A stretch of 15,141 nt of DNA, from the NCBI GenBank assembly GCA_025934615.1, contig JAICXS010000003.1, forward strand, positions 1-15,141, read 5' to 3'. Numbering within the stretch: position 1 is the stretch's first letter; every line of letters begins with the position of its first letter. Made by a program: the position numbers and the translations under genes. The notes under the pieces were generated by a model. It was not told the DNA's origin and did not search any database. It worked only from the letters and a program-made list of their open reading frames with translations. This document shows positions 6,681-14,780 of this stretch, piece by piece. The DNA is from Nitrospiraceae bacterium. Its GTDB lineage: Bacteria; Nitrospirota; Nitrospiria; Nitrospirales; Nitrospiraceae.

Positions 6681-8050
6681 ACAGTATGATGCTCTTCGAG
6701 GTTGTCAAACTTCGCGAATTTATCTAAGAAGACCAATTGTCTGTCGCCGGTTGGACCATTCCGATGCTTTCGAACCAGGATGTCGGCGATTCCCTTCTTC
6801 TCCGACTCCGAATCGTAGACGTCATCACGATAGATAAACATGACCACGTCGGCGTCTTGTTCGATTGCGCCGCTCTCGCGTAAATCGGCCAGCATCGGAA
6901 TGGGAGGTTTGCGGGCTTCGACCGCACGGCTCAGCTGTGACAGTGCGACCACGGGCACATTCAGTTCCTTCGCCAACGCTTTCAACGAACGGGAAATATC
7001 GGAAATCTCTTGCTGCCGTGACTCCGCATCGCTCCTCCCCTGCATCAGTTGAAGATAATCCACCACGAGCAGATCGAGTCGTTTTTGTTCCGACTTGAGG
7101 CGCCTGGCCTTTCCTCGCATTTGCTGAACCGTCAGCGCGCCTGAATCATCGATAAAGATGTTCGCTTGTTCAAGTTTGCCGGCAGCTTCGGCGAGACGCC
7201 ACCAATCCTCTTTCTGCAGTCGTCCTGTCCGAAGGGCATGGGAATCAACCCGGGCTTCGGAACTGAGCATCCGAAGAACAAGCTGCGCCTTGGACATTTC
7301 AAGACTAAAGATGCCGACGACGTGTCCGTGTTTGATTGCCGCATGCTGCGCCATCCCGAGGGCCAGGCTGGTCTTTCCCATGCTAGGACGCGCCGCAATG
7401 ATAATGAGATCCGATGGCTGCAACCCGGCGGTAATTTCGTCGATCTCCACATATCCTGTCGCAATGCCCGTGACTGTATTGTGATCCCGTTTGGAAAGCA
7501 CATCGACGTAATCGAGGCTCTCCTTGATAATGTCTTTGATCCGAATGAACGAACGTCCAAGCTTGCCTTGGGCCAGACTGAACACGGATCGTTCGGCGAA
7601 ATCCAACAGGTCATCGACCGGTGCTGCTTCGTCATAGCCGCGCGCAATGATGTCCGTAGAGGTCGTAATCAAGCCGCGAAGCAGCGCTTTATCCCGAACA
7701 ATCCGACAATGATATTTGATGTTTGCGGCAGTCGGCACCGCCTGTAAAAGCTCCGCTAGATAAGCCGATCCTCCTACAGCCTCCAGCTCGCTCTTAATCT
7801 TGAGATGTTCCGTCAGGGTAATATGATCGATGACCTCGCCTTGGTCGGAGAGGTCCAACATGGCGAGATAGATTTTCCTATGGGAGGTCCGATAAAAGTC
7901 TTCCTCGGTAATCAGTTCCATTGCCTTCGCCATGGCCGCATTCTCCAGCAAAATGGCACCGAGGATGCATTGCTCCGCCTCGAGATTCTGGGGCGGCAGC
8001 CGTGGCTCAGACTGTTCCGAACGGCCCATTGCCATGGTCTTAATCGCCAT
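6677..8050 (-). CDS. dnaB: Replicative DNA helicase DnaB
   Basis: A 457-residue, full-length helicase with no intein. The N-terminal primase-interacting domain starts at LPPQNLEAEQCILGAIL (residues 18-34), followed by a linker and the RecA-like domain from about 190. Walker A RPSMGKTS has Lys226, the catalytic Glu is at 251 (FSLEMS), Walker B LLVVDYLQLM has Asp331, and LSQLSR (about 370-375), DLRESGAIEQDADVV (389-403) and KHRNGPTG (428-435, arginine finger region) are all present. The protein unwinds the fork as a hexamer. It starts 22 nt after hisZ with only a poor AGGTG ribosome site; ATGs at codons 6 and 8 are alternatives. It is probably co-transcribed with the aminotransferase-serA-hisZ run, and a separate promoter overlaps its stop codon for the next gene. 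Confidence 0.97.
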   Translation of the reverse strand: MAIKTMAMGRSEQSEPRLPPQNLEAEQCILGAILLENAAMAKAMELITEEDFYRTSHRKIYLAMLDLSDQGEVIDHITLTEHLKIKSELEAVGGSAYLAELLQAVPTAANIKYHCRIVRDKALLRGLITTSTDIIARGYDEAAPVDDLLDFAERSVFSLAQGKLGRSFIRIKDIIKESLDYVDVLSKRDHNTVTGIATGYVEIDEITAGLQPSDLIIIAARPSMGKTSLALGMAQHAAIKHGHVVGIFSLEMSKAQLVLRMLSSEARVDSHALRTGRLQKEDWWRLAEAAGKLEQANIFIDDSGALTVQQMRGKARRLKSEQKRLDLLVVDYLQLMQGRSDAESRQQEISDISRSLKALAKELNVPVVALSQLSRAVEARKPPIPMLADLRESGAIEQDADVVMFIYRDDVYDSESEKKGIADILVRKHRNGPTGDRQLVFLDKFAKFDNLEEHHTV

Positions 8051-8072
8051 ACAACACCTATCGAACTTGACC

Positions 8073-9437
8073 TTAATGACGAAGAAGGTTTGAGAGATCT
8101 TTGATTGTGACGGTCCGCTGCTGGGCGTTTGGAGTGCCCGCTATGACCACAACTTTATCGGAAGGAATCCCATCACGGCCGACTAACACAGTCATCTGGG
8201 CTCCGAGTCGTGCGCACTCATCCAGGATCAGGCGAAGCGCCTGTGGGCGAGTCCCGGCCACATGCCCCAGCACGACCCGAAAACCGCCTTGTCGCAATAT
8301 CCTCGCGACTTCGAAGGCACGCGCTTGTTGGTCGCAGACACTGCAGATCAGACAATGCACATCCGACCGCACCGGTTCACCATCGACTCGCTCCATCGTT
8401 TGAAATAAGCGATCCACATCGAATGCAAATCCGGTCGAAGGAAGATCACGGCCAAACCGGCCGATCAAATGGTTGTAGCGACCGCCGCCGCCGATTTCAT
8501 AGCCCAAGCCCTTTGCAAATACTTCGAAGACTAACCCGTCATAGTACTCAAAGCCGCGAAATTCTCCGAGGTCCAACAAGAGGCGATCTTTTAAATCCGA
8601 GGTTGACAGCAATGCATACACTTCGGTCAATCGATCCAAGGGATTGCGCAGATCTGGATCTCGACCCGCGAGCGTGCGGCCACGTGCGAGCACTTCTTTC
8701 TTTCCATATAATCCAGGCGTCTCGAGGAGCGCGCGAGCTTGAGCGCCCGACACATGCTCGTCATGAAGAATTTCCTCAAGCCGCGGAAGATCTTTCCGGG
8801 CTGCTGCTTGCTCTGCCCTTTTTTGCCCTTCTGCGGACAGGCCGGATTTGGCGAGCAACGCCTTGAAGAAACCGACATGGCCCAACGAAATCTTAAAATC
8901 CTGCAGGCCCAATTGCTGCAAACATTCCCCCGTGAGAGCAATCATCTCGGCGTCGGCAGCCACCGTGTCGGTGCCGATCAGTTCGGCGCCCACCTGAAAG
9001 ATTTCGCGCTCCCGTCCGGCATGTTCCGGCTCATAGCGAAAGACCGTGGTCCGGTAGCACAATCGAAGCGGCATCTGCGATCCGACCATTCCCATGGCGA
9101 CGATTCTGGCGATTTGTGCCGTGACGTCTGGGCGCAACAAGAGAATCCGGCCGGTTGTGCGATCTGAAAATTTATAACACTTTTCTATCAGGTCTGGTTC
9201 AAGTCCGGTTTGAAGCACATCGAGATATTCAAATGTCGGCGGGATAATCTCTTGATAACCCCATCGTCCTAGCGTGGCCAACAACACATCCTCTAAATGA
9301 CGCACGCGTTGGGCGGTGTGCGGCAGAATGGTCGCCATGCCGATAGGAATGAGCGAGCGGTCGTGCTTCTGTTGGTGGGCAGGAACCGAAAGGCCTGGCC
9401 GCTTCCGAGCACGATGGGATGAAGATGATCGCGCCAT
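8073..9437 (-). CDS. hisZ: ATP phosphoribosyltransferase regulatory subunit HisZ
   Basis: A HisRS-like catalytic-core paralogue of 454 residues from the chosen ATG. Motif-2 region VFRYEPEHAGREREIFQVGAEL, then FRGFEYYDGLVFE and GGGGRYNHLIGRFG (motif 3) are the HisZ pattern. True HisRS carries a standard FRYE-PQ-GR-REF-Q motif and a different N-terminus. HisZ pairs with short-form HisG in the first step of histidine synthesis and confers feedback control. The last 97 residues (about 358-454) look like a HisRS-type anticodon-binding domain, ending TVTIKDLSNLL. The reading frame extends back to 9545 inside serA, but the ATG at 9437, 16 nt after the serA stop, is preferred: it keeps the conserved IPIGMATILP lead and avoids the overlap. 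No clear ribosome site precedes it, so coupling to serA is likely. No hisG is in the window. An atypical HisRS is the main alternative. Confidence 0.85.
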   Translation of the reverse strand: MARSSSSHRARKRPGLSVPAHQQKHDRSLIPIGMATILPHTAQRVRHLEDVLLATLGRWGYQEIIPPTFEYLDVLQTGLEPDLIEKCYKFSDRTTGRILLLRPDVTAQIARIVAMGMVGSQMPLRLCYRTTVFRYEPEHAGREREIFQVGAELIGTDTVAADAEMIALTGECLQQLGLQDFKISLGHVGFFKALLAKSGLSAEGQKRAEQAAARKDLPRLEEILHDEHVSGAQARALLETPGLYGKKEVLARGRTLAGRDPDLRNPLDRLTEVYALLSTSDLKDRLLLDLGEFRGFEYYDGLVFEVFAKGLGYEIGGGGRYNHLIGRFGRDLPSTGFAFDVDRLFQTMERVDGEPVRSDVHCLICSVCDQQARAFEVARILRQGGFRVVLGHVAGTRPQALRLILDECARLGAQMTVLVGRDGIPSDKVVVIAGTPNAQQRTVTIKDLSNLLRH

Positions 9438-9453
9438 CGTAAAAGAGGCGCGT

Positions 9454-11046
9454 CTATTGCGCCCTGGACAGATCGGCGAGGATGACAGAAAGAATATGCT
9501 GCGCGGATTGAATGGTCTGAAGAACCCCGTTGGGCAAAGGCGCATCCAATCCGATGATCAGCAAGGCATTCCCGCCCCGTTCTTCACGGGAACATTGCAT
9601 GCGGGCGATATTAATCTTGTGATCACCGAGCACCCGGCCGACGGCTCCGATGACGCCGGGCTTGTCGACATTGAGAATCAGCAGCATATGTCCTTCGGGG
9701 ATCACTTCCACTTGGAAATTATCGATCTCAATGACCCGAGGTTCTTTCTTATGAAAGAGGGTGCCGGCCAGGCGATGAGTCTTTTTCCCGGCTTCGACCC
9801 GCACGCGAATCACACTGATGAAATCTCCGGCATCGCTACTCTTGACTTCCTTCACCTCAATGCCGCGTTCCTTGGCGATGACCGGCGCATTGACATAATT
9901 GACGGCATCTTCGAGAATCGGCGTGAGTAACCCTTTTAAGACTGCAAGCGTAAGCGGGGCAACGGATAACGAGGCGACTTCACCGCTATACTCGACGGTG
10001 ACCCGCTCTAACCCACCTTCATACAATTGAGCCTGGAGGAGGCCAATCTTCTCTGCCAATGCCAAGTAGGGATGCAACGTCGGCAGCAACTCGGGCGGAA
10101 CGGATGGAATATTGACCGCGCCACGCGCAATCCCCTTGGTGAAGTAATCCACGATTTGTTCCGCGATCCCGATCGCGACATTTTCCTGTGCCTCAGTGGT
10201 GGAGGCTCCGATGTGTGGCGTGCAGATGAAATTCTCCAATGCCAGCAGAGGGTGATCTGGCTTGACCGGCTCTTCATCGAACACATCAAATGCGGCTGCA
10301 GCTACCTTTTTTGACTTTAGGGCTTCGGCTAAATCCGCTTCATTGACGATGCCGCCTCGGGCACAATTCACAATCATCACGCCAGGCTTCATCTGCGCAA
10401 TTGCCGCCGCATTGATCAACGATCTGGTTTCAGCCGTCAATGGCGTATGTACAGAAATGACGTCCGCCCTTCTGTAGAGCTCAGGAAGATCCACGACCTC
10501 GACGCCCATTTTGCGAGCCCGCTCCTCAGCCATATAGGGATCAAACGCAATGACATTCATCGAAATGCCTTGCGCCAGTTTGGCCAGGTATCCGCCGATT
10601 TGCCCAATCCCTACGATGCCGAGCGTCTTGTTGTACAACTCGACGCCCATGAATTTTTCTTTTTCCCATTTCCCGGCTCTCATGGACGCCGTCGCTTGCG
10701 GAATTCGACGAGTCATCGCACATATCATGGCCATCGTATGTTCGGCGGTCGTGACGGTATTTCCGCCGGGCGTATTCATCACGACAATGCCACGCCTCGT
10801 GGCTGCCTGCGCATCGACATTATCCAACCCCGACCCGGCTCGGCCGATGACTTTCAGCTTCTCCGCGGCCGCGATGACCTCGGCGGTGACTTTTGTGCCG
10901 GATCGGACGATCAACCCGTCGTAAGCCGGTATTTCTTTCAACAGCTCTTCTTTCGAAAGCTTGGTTTTCACATCGACCGTAAACCCCGCCTTTTGCAGGA
11001 TGTCGATGCCTTGCTTCGATAAGCTATCACTCACGAGAATTTTCAC
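9454..11046 (-). CDS. serA: D-3-phosphoglycerate dehydrogenase, long form with ACT domain
   Basis: A 530-residue enzyme oxidising 3-phosphoglycerate to 3-phosphohydroxypyruvate with NAD+, first step of the phosphorylated serine pathway. The NAD fold has GIGQIG at 146-151. Catalytic residues are Arg230 (NCARGG), Glu259 (FDEEP) and His278 (PHIG). An intervening (ASB-type) domain covers about 320-450 and a C-terminal ACT domain (about 453-528, from MLLILNVDKPGVIGAVGRVLG) should bind serine or another amino acid for feedback control. The start is GTG at 11046 with TTGAGG about 5 nt upstream. It follows the class V aminotransferase by 35 bp, so the two probably provide consecutive pathway steps. 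Downstream hisZ begins 16 nt after its stop. Confidence 0.97.
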   Translation of the reverse strand: MKILVSDSLSKQGIDILQKAGFTVDVKTKLSKEELLKEIPAYDGLIVRSGTKVTAEVIAAAEKLKVIGRAGSGLDNVDAQAATRRGIVVMNTPGGNTVTTAEHTMAMICAMTRRIPQATASMRAGKWEKEKFMGVELYNKTLGIVGIGQIGGYLAKLAQGISMNVIAFDPYMAEERARKMGVEVVDLPELYRRADVISVHTPLTAETRSLINAAAIAQMKPGVMIVNCARGGIVNEADLAEALKSKKVAAAAFDVFDEEPVKPDHPLLALENFICTPHIGASTTEAQENVAIGIAEQIVDYFTKGIARGAVNIPSVPPELLPTLHPYLALAEKIGLLQAQLYEGGLERVTVEYSGEVASLSVAPLTLAVLKGLLTPILEDAVNYVNAPVIAKERGIEVKEVKSSDAGDFISVIRVRVEAGKKTHRLAGTLFHKKEPRVIEIDNFQVEVIPEGHMLLILNVDKPGVIGAVGRVLGDHKINIARMQCSREERGGNALLIIGLDAPLPNGVLQTIQSAQHILSVILADLSRAQ

Positions 11047-11081
11047 GGCGGCCTCAAGTGGGATAAAGGTTTTGACCGTTT

Positions 11082-12221
11082 TTACGCCATGAGCAGTTCT
11101 TGCGCTTTCGCAACGCCGCTGCCCAATTTTACGGAATGTCCCAGCCCTTTCAATACCATTTCCACGGCGGCCAGCGCCGTGATCACATCAAAGCTGTCCA
11201 TGTATCCCATGTGTGACAGTCGGAAAATCTTCCCTTTCAGATGATCCTGCCCGCCGGCCGCGGTCATGCCATATTGCACACGAAGATTTTTGTAGATCGC
11301 CTGCCCATCGACGCCATCCGGCGAACAGATAGCCGTTAGGGCATCACTGGGCGATTCTTTTGGAAACAGAGATAAACCCGCTGCCTTAGCTCCTTCGCGC
11401 ATCGCATGCGCTAATCGAGTCTGACGAAGGAACACGTTTTCCAACCCTTCGGCCTTGAGCATTCTGAGCACTTCCTGCAGGCCTAAAATCATGGAGACGG
11501 CCGGGGTATAGGCCGTTTGATTCTTGACCTGTGATTCCCGTTCTTTTTTAAAATTAAAATAGAACGCCGCATTCTTGGTCTTGTCGGCCATCTGCCACGC
11601 CTTCTCGCTTACGCTGACGAATGCAAGTCCAGGAGGCAGCATGAGCGCCTTTTGGGACCCCGTGATGACCACATCGATTCCCCATGCATCGGTCTGAATA
11701 TCGAACACGCCTAAAGCGGTAATGGCATCGACAACGAGGATAGTACCGTCATGGAGTTTAACAATTTCGGCCAACGCTTTGGTGGGATGGGCGACACCGG
11801 TCGAGGTTTCGCTAGCCTGAACAAAGACCGCCTTAATGGAAGGATCCTTTTTCAACGCATCCGCCACAGCTTGAGGATTGACGGCATGGCCCCATTCGAC
11901 CTTTAATTCGATGACCTGAACGCCGAATGTCTTGCAGAGCTTTCCCCACCGTTCACCAAACTTTCCACCATTCACTACAAGAGCTTTGTCCCCCGGAGAA
12001 AGAAAGTTCGAGACCGCCCCTTCCATTCCTCCTGTACCGGACGAGGCGAAGATCAGCACATCATTAGTCGTTTGGAAAAGCCACTTCAAATCCTCGCGAA
12101 CCTCACCGAAGATTTGGGCAAATTCAGGAGCGCGGTGGTGAATAATAGGCTTGGCCATCGCCAATAAAACTTCAGGCGGAACGGGTGTCGGCCCCGGGGC
12201 CAATAGATAGCGCTTCAGCAT
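11082..12221 (-). CDS. Class V PLP-dependent aminotransferase (serine/alanine-glyoxylate family; probable phosphoserine aminotransferase role)
   Basis: A 379-residue fold-type I aminotransferase of the alanine/serine-glyoxylate family. Visible: LLAPGPTPVPPEVL at the N-terminus, phosphate-binding SSGTGGMEG (60-68), Asp165 (VVDAITALG) to pair with the pyridine nitrogen, and the Schiff-base Lys191 in ITGSQKALMLPPG. The first ATG of the frame (12230) lies directly against AAGGAG (12231-12236), with no spacing, so the ATG at 12221, 9 nt from it, is taken as the start. The immediate serA neighbour suggests that it acts on phosphohydroxypyruvate with glutamate, as shown for class V enzymes of archaea such as MJ0959. 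This is inference: sequence alone cannot exclude serine-glyoxylate or alanine-glyoxylate activity. It heads the four-gene minus-strand run and has a predicted promoter overlapped by a dyad. Confidence 0.9.
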   Translation of the reverse strand: MLKRYLLAPGPTPVPPEVLLAMAKPIIHHRAPEFAQIFGEVREDLKWLFQTTNDVLIFASSGTGGMEGAVSNFLSPGDKALVVNGGKFGERWGKLCKTFGVQVIELKVEWGHAVNPQAVADALKKDPSIKAVFVQASETSTGVAHPTKALAEIVKLHDGTILVVDAITALGVFDIQTDAWGIDVVITGSQKALMLPPGLAFVSVSEKAWQMADKTKNAAFYFNFKKERESQVKNQTAYTPAVSMILGLQEVLRMLKAEGLENVFLRQTRLAHAMREGAKAAGLSLFPKESPSDALTAICSPDGVDGQAIYKNLRVQYGMTAAGGQDHLKGKIFRLSHMGYMDSFDVITALAAVEMVLKGLGHSVKLGSGVAKAQELLMA

Positions 12222-12230
12222 CGTTGTCAT

Positions 12231-12236
12231 CTCCTT
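12231..12236 (-). promoter_or_regulatory. Ribosome binding site that decides the aminotransferase start
   Basis: AAGGAG on the minus strand directly abuts the ATG at 12230 and lies 9 nt from the ATG at 12221. Only the latter has a workable spacing, so the first three codons of the longest frame are probably untranslated. Confidence 0.75.
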
Positions 12237-12281
12237 ACTCAGGGCAATGGACCGGCCATTCCCGGGTCAAAGAAAAGCGGT

Positions 12282-12310
12282 ACGCTACCATACGCTCCAC
12301 CGGCTGTCAA
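12282..12310 (-). promoter_or_regulatory. Sigma-70-like promoter of the aminotransferase-serA-hisZ-dnaB run
   Basis: TTGACA (12305-12310) is an exact -35 box. After 17 bp comes TAGCGT (12282-12287), which keeps the TA---T positions of the -10 box. Predicted start near 12275, giving a leader of about 53 nt. It lies in the 281-bp divergent gap (12222-12502). Confidence 0.55.
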
Positions 12311-12323
12311 GGCGAGGACAGCC
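12302..12323. promoter_or_regulatory. Dyad GGCTGTC-N8-GACAGCC, candidate operator
   Basis: A perfect 7-bp inverted repeat (12302-12308 and 12317-12323) overlaps the -35 box of the minus-strand promoter. A third copy of GACAGCC lies at 12407-12413, 18 bp before the -35 box of the mltD promoter. A repressor site is possible; no regulator is known for it. Confidence 0.4.
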
Positions 12324-12431
12324 ATGAAGTACCTAATTTCAGCAGCTTGCATCGGTTTAATTGAAAAGACCCCCCTGCCCTCATTCGGCCATTGTCCATG
12401 GTTACTGACAGCCCAATGAGAGCGCGGTTCC

Positions 12432-12460
12432 TTGACAATAGATGGGGCCGCCGCTACTCT
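12432..12460 (+). promoter_or_regulatory. Sigma-70-like promoter of mltD
   Basis: Exact TTGACA (12432-12437), 17-bp spacing, then TACTCT (12455-12460), which keeps TA---T. The predicted start is near 12467, 20-40 nt before the possible mltD start codons. Confidence 0.5.
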
Positions 12461-12502
12461 ACGGCTACATTAAGGTAGTCTTCTCAATTGGAAACTAGGA
12501 CA

Positions 12503-13855
12503 ATGTTGGTTCTACACGCCAAGAGTGGGCTCGTTTACAGATTGATGATCGTGAGCCCTCTCTTAGTCGGAGCGATTACCTGTGGCGAATGTCCGTCTGC
12601 TTTAGCTGGACGGCTATCGGCTGACAGTCACCCACCTGCCGCAGAACTGTCGTTGGACGATGAATTTGATGAGTCCAACACCGTTCAACCAATCCAAGAT
12701 GGCGCAGGCCTAGAAAGCGGATCTCCCTCTTTAGAATTGAATTCCGGCTCGGAAGGCGTGCTGACGTTGCAGCCACCCTTCTCACTGCCTTGGCGGTTTG
12801 CCGACGTCTTCAAATCTCAGGGGAAAGGCCTTGATGTGCCGGTCGAGGTGACTGGCGCGAAAGAAGAGATCGCCTCAATCCTCAATCTCCCCATCGTGCG
12901 CAACGATAAGGTGGAAAGTCACATACGTTTTTTCCACATTGCGATCCGCAATCGATTCGAGCAGTGGCTCACACGTCTCGGCCACTATAAACCCATTGTC
13001 GAAAACATCTTCTCTGAATTCAATCTTCCCAGCGATTTAGTCTATTTGTCTCTCGTGGAAAGCGGTTTTAACCCTCATGCCTACTCCAGGGCCCGGGCGA
13101 CTGGGCCCTGGCAATTCATGAAAGGCACGGCGGTCCTCTATGGGTTGCGTGTCGACCAATATGTCGATGAACGGCGCGATCCGATCAAATCCACGATCGC
13201 GGCAGCTCGTTACCTCCGTGACCTGTACGATATGTTTGGAGCATGGCCGCTTGCAATGGCTGCGTACAATGCCGGTGAAGGCAAGGTCATGCGCGCGTTA
13301 CAAAAAAGCCGCGCGGACAGTTTTTGGGAAATTGCACAAACCAAACATATCCGTCGAGAAACGAAAGAATATGTGCCCCGGTTTATGGCTGCCACGATAA
13401 TTGCCAAGAACCCCGACCAATATGGGTTTACGCAGGAGCCACCGGTTCCTCATCAATTTGAAGAAGTCATTGTCCACCGGCCCGTCAGACTTCAACAGAT
13501 TGCCCTTGCTGCCGGCATCCCGTTTACTGAGTTGAGCCGCCTGAATCCCGAGCTACGGCGTGATGTCACGCCGCCGGACGACCAGAACTACCACCTGAAA
13601 GTTCCTGTTGGAAGTCAAGAAGCGGTTGTTCAAGCTCTGGATAAAATTCCCACGTGGAAGCCAACCCCGCTGCTCGTCAAAAAAGGGAAGAATCGCAGCG
13701 AATCAAGCGGGTCCTATCGTGTGCGGGGTGGCGACTCTCTCTGGACGATTGCCAAACGCTTCAATCTCTCCGTGGCTCAGCTTAAGGCCAGGAATAGTCT
13801 CACCGCGAGAGGGATCAAACCAGGCGATCTCCTGACCATCGGTTCAACGCATTAA
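12503..13855 (+). CDS. mltD: Membrane-bound lytic murein transglycosylase, MltD-like, with one LysM
   Basis: About 450 residues from ATG 12503. The N-terminus has a hydrophobic export segment (about residues 10-25) with a possible AL-A|G cleavage near residue 35; the nearby cysteine lacks a good lipobox, unlike E. coli MltD. A spacer follows, then an SLT domain (about 165-275) with catalytic Glu186 in LSLVESGFNP, GPWQFM, and AYNAGEGKVM. A single LysM (about 403-450, YRVRGGDSLWTIAKRFNLS) should bind peptidoglycan glycan. The enzyme cleaves MurNAc-GlcNAc bonds to 1,6-anhydroMurNAc products in the periplasm. The start is uncertain: AGGA is only 2 nt before ATG 12503 but 5 nt before a TTG at 12506, and a TTG at 12488 opens the longest frame. 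It is monocistronic and convergent with the next gene, separated by 33 bp. Confidence 0.9.
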   Translation: MLVLHAKSGLVYRLMIVSPLLVGAITCGECPSALAGRLSADSHPPAAELSLDDEFDESNTVQPIQDGAGLESGSPSLELNSGSEGVLTLQPPFSLPWRFADVFKSQGKGLDVPVEVTGAKEEIASILNLPIVRNDKVESHIRFFHIAIRNRFEQWLTRLGHYKPIVENIFSEFNLPSDLVYLSLVESGFNPHAYSRARATGPWQFMKGTAVLYGLRVDQYVDERRDPIKSTIAAARYLRDLYDMFGAWPLAMAAYNAGEGKVMRALQKSRADSFWEIAQTKHIRRETKEYVPRFMAATIIAKNPDQYGFTQEPPVPHQFEEVIVHRPVRLQQIALAAGIPFTELSRLNPELRRDVTPPDDQNYHLKVPVGSQEAVVQALDKIPTWKPTPLLVKKGKNRSESSGSYRVRGGDSLWTIAKRFNLSVAQLKARNSLTARGIKPGDLLTIGSTH

Positions 13856-13888
13856 CCCCACGGGAAGTTCGCACCCTGCCGTCTGGGT

Positions 13889-14671
13889 CTATTTCTTAGT
13901 CTCTGTAGGCGTGGGCTGATGCGCCGTACCAGGCGTTGCGCCGGCTGCAGGAGTCGATGTTGAAGTCTTCATTTCCAGCGCTTTTGACCGCACAGTGGCT
14001 TCACCGGCAAATGGAGAGTTGGGGTAGGTTTTCGACAAGTCTTGATAGCGCGCCAGCGCGCCTTCAGGACGAGATAGTGCTTCTTCAATTTTGCCTAGTT
14101 CATACAGAAGTTGATCTTTATTCAAAGTCCCTGGTGTGTCGAGTGCTGTCGTAAAGATTTTCGTTGCCGCTTCCTGGTCGCCTTTTATTAAATACGCATA
14201 GCCCAGCCGTTGAAGGACCATTCCCAATAGCGGCTTATTCTCCTGATACATCGCGACATATCGTTGATACGCCTCAATCGCGCCGACTATATCATTTGCC
14301 TGGACCAATGCATTTCCTAACTGAAAGAGCGCCAACTGGGCGCTAGGAGTCCGTGAGTATTGATCCAGGAGTTGACGGTAGAGCGCAATGGCGCGCTTTA
14401 GATTTTCGTCCGCTTGCTGAGGTTTATCCACCGGACGATCCAAATACAGTCGAGTCGCCTGCCGTTCCAAGTCCGCGGCCTGCTGTGCGTGTCGATGATC
14501 CAACCAGATCACCACTCCGACGATCGTGATCGCAATCACCAGCACGCCCAAGCCGATAAGGATTTGCCGGCTGCGTTGCTGGAGCGTGAGACCCACTCGC
14601 TCTAATCCACTCAAAAGATGGGCTTCGTCGGTCGGCATACTCTTGGTCGGAATTCTAATGCGGTATGACAT
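13889..14671 (-). CDS. Single-pass membrane TPR protein, YfgM/YbgF-like
   Basis: 260 residues: a cytoplasmic N-terminus of about 36 residues, one membrane segment (about 37-57, ILIGLGVLVIAITIVGVVIWL minus its last residue), and a periplasmic TPR region (about 60-225) with pairs such as LALFQLGNALVQANDIVGAIE and LQRLGYAYLIKGDQEAATKIF. The tail is rich in Thr, Ala and Pro. The layout resembles YfgM (a SecYEG/PpiD-associated protein) and other tetratricopeptide membrane proteins, but no specific family signature was recognised. An ATG at codon 12 (14638) is an alternative start with a weak AAGAG. A near-consensus promoter sits so close to ATG 14671 that the message may have almost no leader. It is transcribed divergently from bioF and convergently with mltD. 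Confidence 0.75.
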   Translation of the reverse strand: MSYRIRIPTKSMPTDEAHLLSGLERVGLTLQQRSRQILIGLGVLVIAITIVGVVIWLDHRHAQQAADLERQATRLYLDRPVDKPQQADENLKRAIALYRQLLDQYSRTPSAQLALFQLGNALVQANDIVGAIEAYQRYVAMYQENKPLLGMVLQRLGYAYLIKGDQEAATKIFTTALDTPGTLNKDQLLYELGKIEEALSRPEGALARYQDLSKTYPNSPFAGEATVRSKALEMKTSTSTPAAGATPGTAHQPTPTETKK

Positions 14672-14681
14672 GGTGGGACGC

Positions 14682-14711
14682 CTTATACAAGGTTGCTGGA
14701 TCGATTGTCAA
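14682..14711 (-). promoter_or_regulatory. Strong sigma-70 promoter of the YfgM-like gene
   Basis: Exact TTGACA (14706-14711), 18-bp spacing, then TATAAG (14682-14687), five of six. Predicted start near 14675, about 4 nt before ATG 14671. Confidence 0.75.
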
Positions 14712-14741
14712 TGAAACAGCCCATGAACCTTGCCTCCAACG

Positions 14742-14769
14742 TTGACTCTTCTTTTGACTGCAGTATAGC
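14742..14769 (+). promoter_or_regulatory. Sigma-70 promoter of bioF
   Basis: TTGACT (14742-14747, five of six), 16-bp spacing, TATAGC (14764-14769, four of six). Predicted start near 14776, about 5 nt before ATG 14781. The two divergent -35 boxes are 30 bp apart. Confidence 0.65.
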
Positions 14770-14780
14770 GTACCATTCTC

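Noticed and set aside
8210..8866. 218-codon plus-strand frame opposite hisZ
   Set aside because: It is antisense to conserved HisZ core motifs and has no coding signature. The same holds for the plus-strand frames at 9316-9930 and 10447-11022 opposite serA.
9438..9545. N-terminal extension of hisZ into serA
   Set aside because: It would overlap the serA ACT domain by 92 nt and adds an unconserved low-complexity sequence; the ATG at 9437 fits the operon spacing better.
13856..13888. Shared terminator between mltD and the convergent TPR gene
   Set aside because: Only a 4-bp ACCC/GGGT stem and a mixed T-rich stretch were found, too weak to call.
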